From contig JAKEHY010000007.1 of the NCBI GenBank assembly GCA_022614805.1, forward strand, positions 1 to 35,544: a stretch of DNA of 35,544 nucleotides, in the 5' to 3' direction. The notes beneath the pieces are model-generated. The model saw nothing but the letters and a program-made list of their open reading frames with translations. It was not told the origin of the DNA and made no database searches. Of the stretch, positions 20,557 through 27,990 are shown in pieces (position 1 is the stretch's first letter; every line of letters begins with the position of its first letter). The position numbers and the translations under genes were made by a program. This DNA comes from Candidatus Zixiibacteriota bacterium (lineage in GTDB: Bacteria; Zixibacteria; MSB-5A5; DSPP01).

Positions 20557-22899
20557 TTACGGGCAGGAAAAGGGGTGGTCCAGAAAAACCGCAAACAATT
20601 CGGTGACTACATCTGCCCCGGAAAGACGGCTGTCGCAGTTCAAATCGGTGTAGCAGAAGTGGCAGCTTCCAAAACCCCGGAAGGTGCAGTTGACCAATAA
20701 AATTACGTCGGTCAGCGAAACAAACTTGTCGCCGGTTAAATCCCCTTTTTGAAACGGGCAGACGGCTTGATTGGACAGGTTGGCCAGAATCGAAACCGTG
20801 TAGGAGCCTTCGTTGGCGGCGGCCAAGTCCAAATCTCCGTCCCCGTCCAAGTCGGCAGAACAAATGGAACGGGGCCGCCGGCCGACGCCGTACGTTCCAA
20901 AATCCGGAAGGAACGTGCCGTCCCCGCCGTTGCGCAAAATCACGATGCTGTTGGAGGCATAGCTCCCCCCCGCCAGGTCCAAGTCTCCATCGCCATCCAA
21001 ATCGGCGGCAACCAGCGAGAAGATGAGCGCCTCCATGGGATAGCCGGCCGGAGAAGCGAAACTTCCGTCCCCGTTATTTTTCAGGATAGAGACCCAGTAT
21101 CCGGCGGGGCCGCCCCCCGCAGCGGCCAAATCCAAATCACCGTCCCCGTCCAAATCGGCGGCCAAAACGGAAAAAACCAGAAAACCGAGGTCGAAATCAT
21201 TCCGGTCGGTCAAATCTCCGTCCCCATCGTTTCGGTAAAAAGTGATAAACGAGCTGGCCGCCGCCGTCAAATCCAAGCTCCCGTCGTTGTCGAAGTCGAG
21301 AACGGCAAGGGCCCGCGGGTTGGGGGGGAGGGAATAGTTTACCCGCTCGGCAAAAGTTCCGTCCCCGTTGTTTTTGTAAATCGAAACGCTGTTTTCGATG
21401 TAATTGGCCGCGGCCAAATCGAAGTCCCGGTCTCCTTCGATATCGAAGGCGGCCAAAGCGGAGGGGTCATTGCCGGCCGGGTAGTCCACTTTAGGGAGAA
21501 AACCACCGGCACCGTCCGCCAAGAGAACCGAGATGCTGTTGTTTGGATACAGGGAATTGGCCGTCGCCAAATCCAAAGCTCCGTCGGCATTGAAATCGGA
21601 TGCCAAAAGAGCGGAAGAGCCGTCGCCGGAAGGATAATCGCTCCGGCTAAAACCGGAGCCGCCTTCGTTCTTCAATATCGAGATGCTGTTGCTCCCACGG
21701 TTCGCCACGGCCAAATCGAAATCGCCGTCGGTATCCAAATCGACGCCGATGACTGCGTGCGGCACGGAGCCAGTTGAAACGGAGGGGACGGAAAAATCCC
21801 CCTCTCCCCTGTTTTTCAGAACCGTAATGGTGCCGTCACCGAGGTTGGAGACAATCAAGTCGAAGTCGCCGTCCCCGTCCAAATCGCAGGCGGCACCGCC
21901 CCAGGGGCCGGCTCCGGCGGGATATTCCACTATGGAGTCAAATTGACCCTCTCCGTTATTCTTTAAGACTCCCGCGCTGTTCCCCCGCCAGTTGGAGGTG
22001 GCCAAATCCAAATCCCCGTCGCCATCCAAATCGGAAGCGACCACGTAAGCCGGATATTCCCCCGGCGTGTAGTCTGTTTTGGAGCCGAAAGCCCCGAACC
22101 CGTCGTTTTTCAGAACCGAAATTTTGTTGACCTCCTCGTTGGTCGTGGCCAAATCCAAATCACCGTCCCCGTCCAAATCGGCGGCGATGACCGAACAGCA
22201 GTCCGGGCCGGTGGCGTAATTTGTGACGGAGTCAAACCCGGCCAGACTGTCATTCATCAAAACCGAAACGTCACCGCTCCCCTGATTGGCGGTTGTCAAA
22301 TCGACATCCCCGTCCTTGTCGAAATCCCCCGCGCAGATGGCGTAGGGCTGCTGTCCGACCGGAAAATCGGCTTTGGGCTGGAAACTTTCGTTGCTGTCGT
22401 TCAGGAAAACCGAAATCGTGTGGCTGTAAGCATTGGCCGTGGCCAAATCGACGTCTCCATCCCCGTCCAAATCCGCGGCCGAGACCGCCTCCGGGTGGTC
22501 ACCGGTGGGATAGGAGGCCGACAAAACAAAAGTTCCGTCCCCCTGGTTGATTAAAATCGCCAGCGTGTTGCCGGTATGGTTCGCAACCGCCAAATCGATG
22601 GCCGTATCTCCATTCAAATCAGCCGCCTCCACAAACGCCGGCCCGCTGCCGACGGCATAAACGGTTTTCGAACCGAAGGTCCCATCCCCGGCGTTGAGGA
22701 AAACCGAGACGTTGCTTTTCCCGTCCACGGCGGCCAAGTCAAAGTCGCCATCCCCATCCAAATCGGAAGCGGTGACCGAATAAGACGGCCCCCCGACGAG
22801 GTAAGCCCGCCAGGTGTCAAAGAGCGGCTCGGAAACCAAAGGAGCGGCCGCCAAAAAAAGATAGCTCAAAATTGATAATACGATGCCTTTGCCCGCCAT
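20557..22899 (-). CDS. Secreted FG-GAP/VCBS protein with 14 repeats and dockerin-like tail
   Basis: 780 residues from the ATG at 22899, chosen because GGAGA precedes it and a signal peptide (GIVLSILSYLFLAAAPLVS) follows at once. 14 repeats of about 48 residues carry the calcium loop DLDGDGDxDLA (a few weaker, such as DIEGDRDFDL and DFNADGALDL). Each is followed by NSISVLKNxGDGTF. Fourteen units would make two seven-bladed propellers. The C-terminus is dockerin-like (KGDLTGDKFVSLTDVILLVN and TDLNCDSRLSGADVV). No enzyme domain is present; a binding or surface-structural role is inferred. It is a close paralog of the gene at 27991, whose mature start LFDSW matches LFDTW here. Confidence 0.85.
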   Translation of the reverse strand: MAGKGIVLSILSYLFLAAAPLVSEPLFDTWRAYLVGGPSYSVTASDLDGDGDFDLAAVDGKSNVSVFLNAGDGTFGSKTVYAVGSGPAFVEAADLNGDTAIDLAVANHTGNTLAILINQGDGTFVLSASYPTGDHPEAVSAADLDGDGDVDLATANAYSHTISVFLNDSNESFQPKADFPVGQQPYAICAGDFDKDGDVDLTTANQGSGDVSVLMNDSLAGFDSVTNYATGPDCCSVIAADLDGDGDLDLATTNEEVNKISVLKNDGFGAFGSKTDYTPGEYPAYVVASDLDGDGDLDLATSNWRGNSAGVLKNNGEGQFDSIVEYPAGAGPWGGAACDLDGDGDFDLIVSNLGDGTITVLKNRGEGDFSVPSVSTGSVPHAVIGVDLDTDGDFDLAVANRGSNSISILKNEGGSGFSRSDYPSGDGSSALLASDFNADGALDLATANSLYPNNSISVLLADGAGGFLPKVDYPAGNDPSALAAFDIEGDRDFDLAAANYIENSVSIYKNNGDGTFAERVNYSLPPNPRALAVLDFDNDGSLDLTAAASSFITFYRNDGDGDLTDRNDFDLGFLVFSVLAADLDGDGDLDLAAAGGGPAGYWVSILKNNGDGSFASPAGYPMEALIFSLVAADLDGDGDLDLAGGSYASNSIVILRNGGDGTFLPDFGTYGVGRRPRSICSADLDGDGDLDLAAANEGSYTVSILANLSNQAVCPFQKGDLTGDKFVSLTDVILLVNCTFRGFGSCHFCYTDLNCDSRLSGADVVTELFAVFLDHPFSCP

Positions 22900-23101
22900 C
22901 AGCGTTCTCTCCGGAGAAACTTTTCCCGACACAAACCCACGAACATCAAATATACGTCAATTCCCGTGCCAAAACCTCTTCCAGCGCCGCTGATTTTAAT
23001 TTTATGGATTCCAAAACCTTAAAGTGGTTGAAACGATTGGTTCAAAGGTTCTTGTCAGCCAATTTCCGCCGTTTGGGAGATAAAACCGGCGAAAATTCAG
23101 C

Positions 23102-23131
23102 TTGAAATACCTCTGGCAAATCGACTTAAAT
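23102..23131 (+). promoter_or_regulatory. Possible promoter of the gltX cluster
   Basis: TTGAAA, 18 bases, TTAAAT. The predicted transcript start is near 23138, about 10 bases before the GTG at 23149, which has no ribosome site. If both calls are right, the first gene is translated from an almost leaderless message. 22900-23101 holds nothing else recognisable. Confidence 0.4.
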
Positions 23132-23148
23132 ATGTTAGATTATCGGGT

Positions 23149-23670
23149 GTGAGACGAACCGCAGTAGCTATACTGGGGATACTGGTTTTAGCTCTGGCCT
23201 GCGCCGAAAAAGAGGCGGCCGAGCGGATTTATCCCAAAAACTACCGCGAGATTTTAGCCGCCTCGGAAGTTATAGAAATCCACGGCGAAACGGCCGATTC
23301 GACCAAGTTGGAAGGGGACAAATACTTGGTCGACAATCTTGATTATATCCTGGCCCAAAACAAGCGGGTGGCCGTCAATTTCGGCGCCTACTGGTGCAAG
23401 GACTGCTACAAGTTCGACCCGTACTTCCGGGAAGCCGCCGCCCGGCCGGAATACGCCGGGGTGGTTTTCGCCCACGCCGAAGTGGACGGAACCAGAGGGA
23501 ACGAAAACTTCCGCAACCGTTTTGCCCTCCCCGGCGTGCCGGTGGTGATGCTGTTTGAAAACGGGCAGCCAATCGAAAAAAACGGCCAGCGGGGCATCCT
23601 CTTCGGCGAAAAAGGGGACAAGACCCGCGCGGATTTGGAAAATCTGCTGAAAACGTTCTTCGGGAGTTAA
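23149..23670 (+). CDS. Thioredoxin-fold lipoprotein
   Basis: 173 residues from a GTG start. The signal peptide ends LALACAEKE, with the lipidated Cys at 18. Residues about 70-165 form a thioredoxin fold: VAVNFGAYWCKDCYKFDPYF carries the CxxC (C-K-D-C), and a cis-Pro strand follows (LPGVPVVMLFENGQ). It resembles DsbD-gamma/thioredoxin_7 proteins that reduce or oxidise periplasmic disulfides. It is the first of four tightly packed plus-strand genes: the next starts 1 base after its stop, and the last two junctions overlap by 4 bases. Its link to gltX is probably only operon sharing. Confidence 0.82.
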   Translation: MRRTAVAILGILVLALACAEKEAAERIYPKNYREILAASEVIEIHGETADSTKLEGDKYLVDNLDYILAQNKRVAVNFGAYWCKDCYKFDPYFREAAARPEYAGVVFAHAEVDGTRGNENFRNRFALPGVPVVMLFENGQPIEKNGQRGILFGEKGDKTRADLENLLKTFFGS

Positions 23671-23671
23671 G

Positions 23672-24247
23672 ATGATTGTTCCTTTGATATGTTTATGGTT
23701 TCCCGTCGCGGGGGCAATTCATGAATTGCCCGAACAACTGGCGCAAATGGCTCCCGCCCCATCCGTCACCGATTCCGGATTTGTTTTCACCCAGCCGGTT
23801 TTCAAAAGCATTCCCCCGCAGGTTTTCATCTTCAAGCCGGGGGCCGGGCCGTATGACAGCGTGGCCGGGGAATTCGACGAACTGATAGCCTTTATGGCGG
23901 AGAAGAGAATGCCGGGCCAGCTGGCGGCGGTTTTTTACGACGACCCGGCGCGGGCGCCGGCCGAATCGCTGCGCTGGGAGGCGGGGGTGATTACCAACCA
24001 CCCCCCCCCGCACACCGAGCCCTACACCCAGAAAATCATTTCGGCACGAAAAGCCGCCAGCCTGATTGTTGACGGCACACCGGGGCAGAATCACGAGCGT
24101 TATGCCGCGATGTTGGGCTTCATCCGCCAGCGCCGCTATCTTTTCAAACCGCCGGCAATGGAGGTTTTAATCCAACCGGCAACTGAAAACGCCGACCCGA
24201 AAACCGAAATTCTGCTGCCGGTTCAACTGAAAAGGAGGGAAAAATGA
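23672..24247 (+). CDS. GyrI-like domain protein with N-terminal signal
   Basis: 191 residues. The body (VFKSIPPQVFIFKPGAGPYD, then ELIAFMAEKRMPGQLAAVFYDDPARAP, ending EVLIQPATENADPKTEILLPVQL) matches the GyrI-like/AraC effector-binding fold, with the typical GPY, YxDDP and final E.LxPV elements. This fold binds small molecules. The first 16 residues (MIVPLICLWFPVAGAI) are hydrophobic and could export it, which would be unusual for a fold best known in cytoplasmic regulators. A later start would remove them, but no later ATG has a ribosome site. It overlaps the next gene by 4 bases (ATGA). Confidence 0.75.
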   Translation: MIVPLICLWFPVAGAIHELPEQLAQMAPAPSVTDSGFVFTQPVFKSIPPQVFIFKPGAGPYDSVAGEFDELIAFMAEKRMPGQLAAVFYDDPARAPAESLRWEAGVITNHPPPHTEPYTQKIISARKAASLIVDGTPGQNHERYAAMLGFIRQRRYLFKPPAMEVLIQPATENADPKTEILLPVQLKRREK

Positions 24248-24597
24248 AATGGGAATTGAAACGAATCGATTTGGCCTCGCTCGCCAAAATGGCCCTTTTT
24301 TTGAACGCCATTCTGGGTTTTTTAATCGGCATTCCCATCGGCTTTTTTATTTATCTGGGGAGCATGCTGCCGGGGATGGAGGAAAACCCGATTCCGCAGG
24401 GGCTGGCTTTCTTATTCCCGTTTATCACGATGTTTGCCGTGGCCGTAATCAAAACCATCGCCTGGCTCATCGGCGGGCTTTTGTATAATCTTTTGGGCGG
24501 ACTTTTCGGCGGCATCGAGCTGGAACTGAAGGAAGTTCGTCCGCCGGTTTCCCCCTCTTCGGCACCCCCCGGAAGCGTCGAACTCCCCTCTCTATGA
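24244..24597 (+). CDS. DUF3566-like membrane protein
   Basis: 117 residues. The pattern KWELKRIDLASLAKMALFL, two hydrophobic segments (about 18-40 and 54-85), YNLLGGLFGGIELEL after the second, and a Pro/Ser-rich tail fit short DUF3566-type proteins. Function is unknown. It overlaps both neighbours by 4 bases, so translation is probably coupled to gltX. Confidence 0.7.
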   Translation: MKWELKRIDLASLAKMALFLNAILGFLIGIPIGFFIYLGSMLPGMEENPIPQGLAFLFPFITMFAVAVIKTIAWLIGGLLYNLLGGLFGGIELELKEVRPPVSPSSAPPGSVELPSL

Positions 24598-26051
24598 GCG
24601 CCGTGCGCGTCCGCATCGCCCCCTCCCCGTCCGGCTTTCTGCACGTCGGCACCGCGAGGACGGCGGTCTACAATTTCCTTTTCGCCCGGCACCACGGTGG
24701 AAAGTTCATCCTGCGCATCGAGGACACCGACACCGCCCGCAGCTCGGAGGAGATGGTGCAGGTGATTCTGGATGGGATGAAGTGGCTCGGCCTGAACTGG
24801 GATGAAGGGCCGATATTTCAATCCAGGCGCAATGAGTTGTACAAGGAATGGGGGAAAAAACTGGCCGAAAGTGGGCATTCCTATTGGTGTTTCTGCACGC
24901 CGGAGGAGTTGGAGGAACGCCGTAAGGCGGCCATCTCCCAAAAAATCGCCTGGAAATACGACCGCAAGTGTCTAAAGCTTTCACAGGAGGAAATTGAGGC
25001 GAACAAAAAAGCAGGAAAGCCGGCCGCCCTGCGGCTGAAAGTGCCGGAGGGGAAAACGGGCTTCACCGATTTGGTCGGCGGGGAACTGGAGCGGGAAAAC
25101 GCCGACATCGAGGATATGGTCTGTTTGCGCTCGGACGGCCGCCCCACCTACAACTTCGCCGCCGTGGTGGATGATTACGATATGAAAATCTCCCACGTCA
25201 TCCGCGGCAACGACCACATCTCCAACACCTTCAAGCAGATTCTCCTCTACCGGGCCTTGAATCTGCCCGTGCCGGAATTCGCCCATCTCCCCTTGATTTT
25301 GGGGGCCGACAAAAAGAAAGTCTCCAAGCGGCAGGGCGCGGTGGCGGTAACCGACTATCGGGACACCGGCTTTTTGCCGGAGACGATGCTGAACTTTCTG
25401 GCCCTTCTGGGCTGGTCGCCGGGGGACGGGCGGGAAATTATGTCGCGCGAGGAACTCATACAGGCTTTTTCGCTGGCGCGGGTGGGCGCCGCCAATCCGG
25501 TCTTCGACCTTCAAAAACTGGAATGGATGAACGGTGAATACATTCGCAGGCTTCCGGATGAGGAACTGCTGGCGCGGGCCTTCCCTTTTTTGGAGAAAGC
25601 TTCGCTCGTAAAACCGGAAGAGAAGAAGTCCAAGCGGGATTATTTTTTGAGGGTCCTTCCGCTGCTCAAGGAGCGCTGCCGGCTCTTGTCCGATTTCGCC
25701 GAAATGGGGGATTATTTCTTCAAAGAGGAATTCGACTACGACCCCAAAGGGGCCGAAAAGCAGTTTGCCGACCCCCAAACCGCCTCCCGGCTCGAAAAGG
25801 TGGCCGCAGCCTGGAAAGCGGTCGAGCCTTTTTCGAAGGAGAAAACCGAAGAGGCGCTGCGGCTGCTGGCGGAAAAAGAGGGGGAAAAAGCGGCCGCCTT
25901 CATTCATCCCATCCGCCTGGCGATAACCGGAAAAACGATGGGCCCGGCCCTCTTCGACCTCGTGGAGGTTTTGGGAAGAAAGCGGGTTTTGGCCCGCCTT
26001 TCGCGGGCCGTGGAATACCTCAAAAGCCGCACGCCGGCGGCGAAAACCTGA
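24594..26051 (+). CDS. gltX: Glutamyl-tRNA synthetase
   Basis: 485 residues, normal for bacterial GluRS. Class I motifs: HIGH-type PSPSGFLHVGTART (about 10-23) and KMSKS-type KKVSKRQG (about 241-248). The catalytic core also shows LRIEDTD and FNFAAVVDDY-like NFAAVVDDYDMKISHVIRG. A zinc-site remnant WCFC ... YDRKC is present near 97-123. It ligates glutamate to tRNA-Glu. In bacteria without GlnRS the enzyme also charges tRNA-Gln with glutamate, later amidated by GatCAB. A tRNA-Gln gene lies 238 bases downstream, but whether this enzyme is non-discriminating cannot be read from the sequence. The ATG overlaps the preceding stop (ATGA). Confidence 0.96.
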   Translation: MSAVRVRIAPSPSGFLHVGTARTAVYNFLFARHHGGKFILRIEDTDTARSSEEMVQVILDGMKWLGLNWDEGPIFQSRRNELYKEWGKKLAESGHSYWCFCTPEELEERRKAAISQKIAWKYDRKCLKLSQEEIEANKKAGKPAALRLKVPEGKTGFTDLVGGELERENADIEDMVCLRSDGRPTYNFAAVVDDYDMKISHVIRGNDHISNTFKQILLYRALNLPVPEFAHLPLILGADKKKVSKRQGAVAVTDYRDTGFLPETMLNFLALLGWSPGDGREIMSREELIQAFSLARVGAANPVFDLQKLEWMNGEYIRRLPDEELLARAFPFLEKASLVKPEEKKSKRDYFLRVLPLLKERCRLLSDFAEMGDYFFKEEFDYDPKGAEKQFADPQTASRLEKVAAAWKAVEPFSKEKTEEALRLLAEKEGEKAAAFIHPIRLAITGKTMGPALFDLVEVLGRKRVLARLSRAVEYLKSRTPAAKT

Positions 26052-26090
26052 CAAATCCCTCCCCCGCTTGACAACTTTCCGCCGAATCTT

Positions 26091-26233
26091 GTTGCGTCAG
26101 GAGTTGCTCCTGACGCTCGTATATCCCTTACTGTCATTCCGAGCCCCGTCCTTCATGGGGCGAGGAATCTGGGCGGCGTGGTGGGTGCAACCCCTCCATC
26201 TCCATCCGGATTCCTCACTTCGTTCGGAATGAC
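26091..26233. repeat. GTTG-type hairpin and GTCATTCCGAG-type paired repeat
   Basis: 26091-26115 is GTTGCGTCAGGAGTTGCTCC then TGACGC. 26133-26233 runs from GTCATTCCGAG to CGGAATGAC and contains the CGAGGAATC/GGATTCCTC arms and an inner CCCCGTC...GGGGCG hairpin. This is a widespread intergenic repeat whose spurious translation reads CHSERSEE. Together they fill the gap between gltX and the tRNA gene. Confidence 0.75.
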
Positions 26234-26250
26234 AATAAGAGAGGTGAACC

Positions 26251-26278
26251 TTGACAACTTCTCGCCGGGTTTTAACTT
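26251..26278 (+). promoter_or_regulatory. Promoter of the tRNA-Gln gene
   Basis: TTGACA, 16 bases, TAACTT, with a predicted start near 26285, 5 bases before the mature tRNA. The ten bases TTGACAACTT also occur at 26068-26077, just before the repeats. Confidence 0.6.
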
Positions 26279-26289
26279 GCAATCCCCAC

Positions 26290-26363
26290 TGGGAGATCGT
26301 CCAACGGTAGGACATGTGGCTCTGGACCACAGAATCGGGGTTCGAATCCCTGTCTCCCAGCCA
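26290..26363 (+). tRNA. tRNA-Gln (anticodon CUG)
   Basis: Acceptor TGGGAGA / TCTCCCA, D-arm GTCC...GGAC, anticodon stem TGTGG / CCACA with loop CTCTGGA (anticodon CTG), T-arm CGGGG-TTCGAAT-CCCTG, discriminator G and an encoded CCA. All stems pair and the short variable loop is class I. It stands alone and is flanked by palindromic repeats on both sides. Confidence 0.96.
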
Positions 26364-26388
26364 ATTCTTCCCCCCGACACCAAGTACC

Positions 26389-26475
26389 GTTGCGTCAGGA
26401 GTTACTCCTGACGCGCCTGTTGGGAGCCTGCCCGAGATGAGCTCGGGGCTCGGCCAGGGTAACTCCCGACACAAC
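26389..26475. repeat. GTTG...CAAC hairpin pair with type II module
   Basis: GTTGCGTCAGGAGTTACTCC-TGACGC is intact. The second hairpin (TTGGGAG / ACTCCCGAC, then ACAAC) is split at its apex by a 32-nt type II module at 26427-26458 (CCTGCCCGAG...GGCCAGG). The uninterrupted counterpart is 3106-3158, in reverse orientation. No gene from 26476 to 26699. Confidence 0.85.
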
Positions 26476-26699
26476 TATAAACCGGCACGCAATTTGATGA
26501 TAATTTATTCGAACGTTGATTATTCTCAAACTGATACGGGCGCAGGGCTGGAACAGAAAGCCCCCTCTTCCGCCCCAAAATCGGAGAAACCTTGGCCGCT
26601 TTCCGAGAAAACGGTTTCAAAAAAGGACTTGACGGAAAGAGGGCTTTGGTGCATTATTTGGGGTCAGGCGTAATGCGAAGGTGGAGTGGAAAGGAAAAT

Positions 26700-27899
26700 A
26701 TGCGTTTTTTGGGCAAGTTTTTGTTGATTGCGGCCGCCGGGCTTTTTTTGGCCCAGTGCGGCAAAAAGGAAACGACGGCGCCGGCCGGGGAAATGGGTTT
26801 CGGCACGAAGGTGCAGTTGGACCCGGTCGACTTGCCCGAGCCGCCGGCCGGGCTCGTTTATCAGGCCTGGCTTTTTCGCATTGAGCCGTCGGGGCCCGGC
26901 TACTCGATTAAATACTTTCCCTACGCCAAATTCAATTGGGTTGGCTATCCCTACAAGTTCACCGACCTCAATACCGGGACCGATGTTGGCCGCACGTTTC
27001 AGGCCAGCCCGGACGGCTCCAACCTTTTCACCGTCAACCTGACCGGCTTTATGCGGGCCGACACCCTCTTCGAAACCGTGCAGAAGTTTCTGCGCGGGGA
27101 CACCGTAAATCTTCCCGGCCGGCAGGAGAATTTGACTCAAATGATGGGATTTTTGTTTTCCCTCGAACCGGCCAGCGAAACCGGCCCGGATACCGCCACC
27201 CCCGCCATTCCCTTTCTGGCCGGGTACAGCAACGACTCCGGCAAGTTCGATTTGGTCTATCCCTACAACTACCGCCACCCCGATTTCAATGCGAACTACG
27301 TTATAGCCACCCCCTCCGACACACTCTATCTCTATTATAGAGAAAGCGATACCATCCACCTGCGAAACGAGCATGTGGGGGTCTGGTTTGGGGTCATCGA
27401 TACCAGTAAATACGAATTGGGAATTAGAGTCATCCGCTCGGATACGGTCTTGACCAAGCTGGCGCGGGAGCTTTTGCCCGGCTGGCAGTTTCAAGCCTGG
27501 ATTGAACGGAACGGCACGCGGGTGAACCTGGGGCATTTTGTCCGGGGGGATTCCGCCGATTTGGAAAACCCTTATTGCTTTCAAACCGATTCCCTCCCCG
27601 CTTGCCCGGGTGAAGATTTGATACCCCGTAAAAATCCCCCGGCCGAGTTCGCCGACACTGCCATGGTACAAGGTGTTTTGAAAAGCCGGCTCTCGATTAC
27701 GCTCGAACCACGGCCGGATAACGACCCGGAAATGTTCCCCCTGATTGTCTTCCGTCACGACACACCGGAAAAAGATTCCTCCAACCGGGACCCGGGCCAC
27801 CCCGGCATCGAGAAAAACATCCACTTCAACTGGCAGATGGAAAATCGCACCCGGTTCTTTCCAAGAATCCGCATGCAGGTTATTCGCGAAGAAAGATAG
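26700..27899 (+). CDS. Lipoprotein of unknown function
   Basis: 399 residues from the ATG at 26700 (GGAAAGG 5 bases upstream). The signal peptide ends FLAQCGKKET, with Cys20 the lipid site. The mature part is rich in Tyr, Pro and Asp, with no membrane segments after the signal and no motif I recognise. It ends in FPRIRMQVIREER. It is likely anchored in the outer membrane facing the periplasm. It is a single-gene unit: repeats and tRNA before it, a strong terminator after it. Confidence 0.75.
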   Translation: MRFLGKFLLIAAAGLFLAQCGKKETTAPAGEMGFGTKVQLDPVDLPEPPAGLVYQAWLFRIEPSGPGYSIKYFPYAKFNWVGYPYKFTDLNTGTDVGRTFQASPDGSNLFTVNLTGFMRADTLFETVQKFLRGDTVNLPGRQENLTQMMGFLFSLEPASETGPDTATPAIPFLAGYSNDSGKFDLVYPYNYRHPDFNANYVIATPSDTLYLYYRESDTIHLRNEHVGVWFGVIDTSKYELGIRVIRSDTVLTKLARELLPGWQFQAWIERNGTRVNLGHFVRGDSADLENPYCFQTDSLPACPGEDLIPRKNPPAEFADTAMVQGVLKSRLSITLEPRPDNDPEMFPLIVFRHDTPEKDSSNRDPGHPGIEKNIHFNWQMENRTRFFPRIRMQVIREER

Positions 27900-27913
27900 C
27901 CGAAGAAGAACAG

Positions 27914-27950
27914 AAAAACCCCGCCTTCCGGCCGGAAGGCGGGGTTTTTT
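27914..27950 (+). terminator. Rho-independent terminator
   Basis: AAAAACCCCGCCTTCC-GGCC-GGAAGGCGGGGTTTTTT, a perfect stem of over 13 bp. It ends the 26700 lipoprotein gene and, being symmetrical, may also serve the convergent VCBS gene. Confidence 0.92.
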
Positions 27951-27990
27951 ATTTCAGGCGCAAATCAGCACGCCAAGTGCGCCGGTGCAA

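Noticed and set aside
20749-21777. Plus-strand frame of 342 codons rich in QI and VP repeats
   Set aside because: Its periodicity is the complement of the VCBS repeats in the real minus-strand gene.
26097-26474. Minus-strand frame containing CHSERSEES
   Set aside because: This is a well-known spurious translation of the GTCATTCCGAG repeat, and it also runs over the tRNA-Gln gene.
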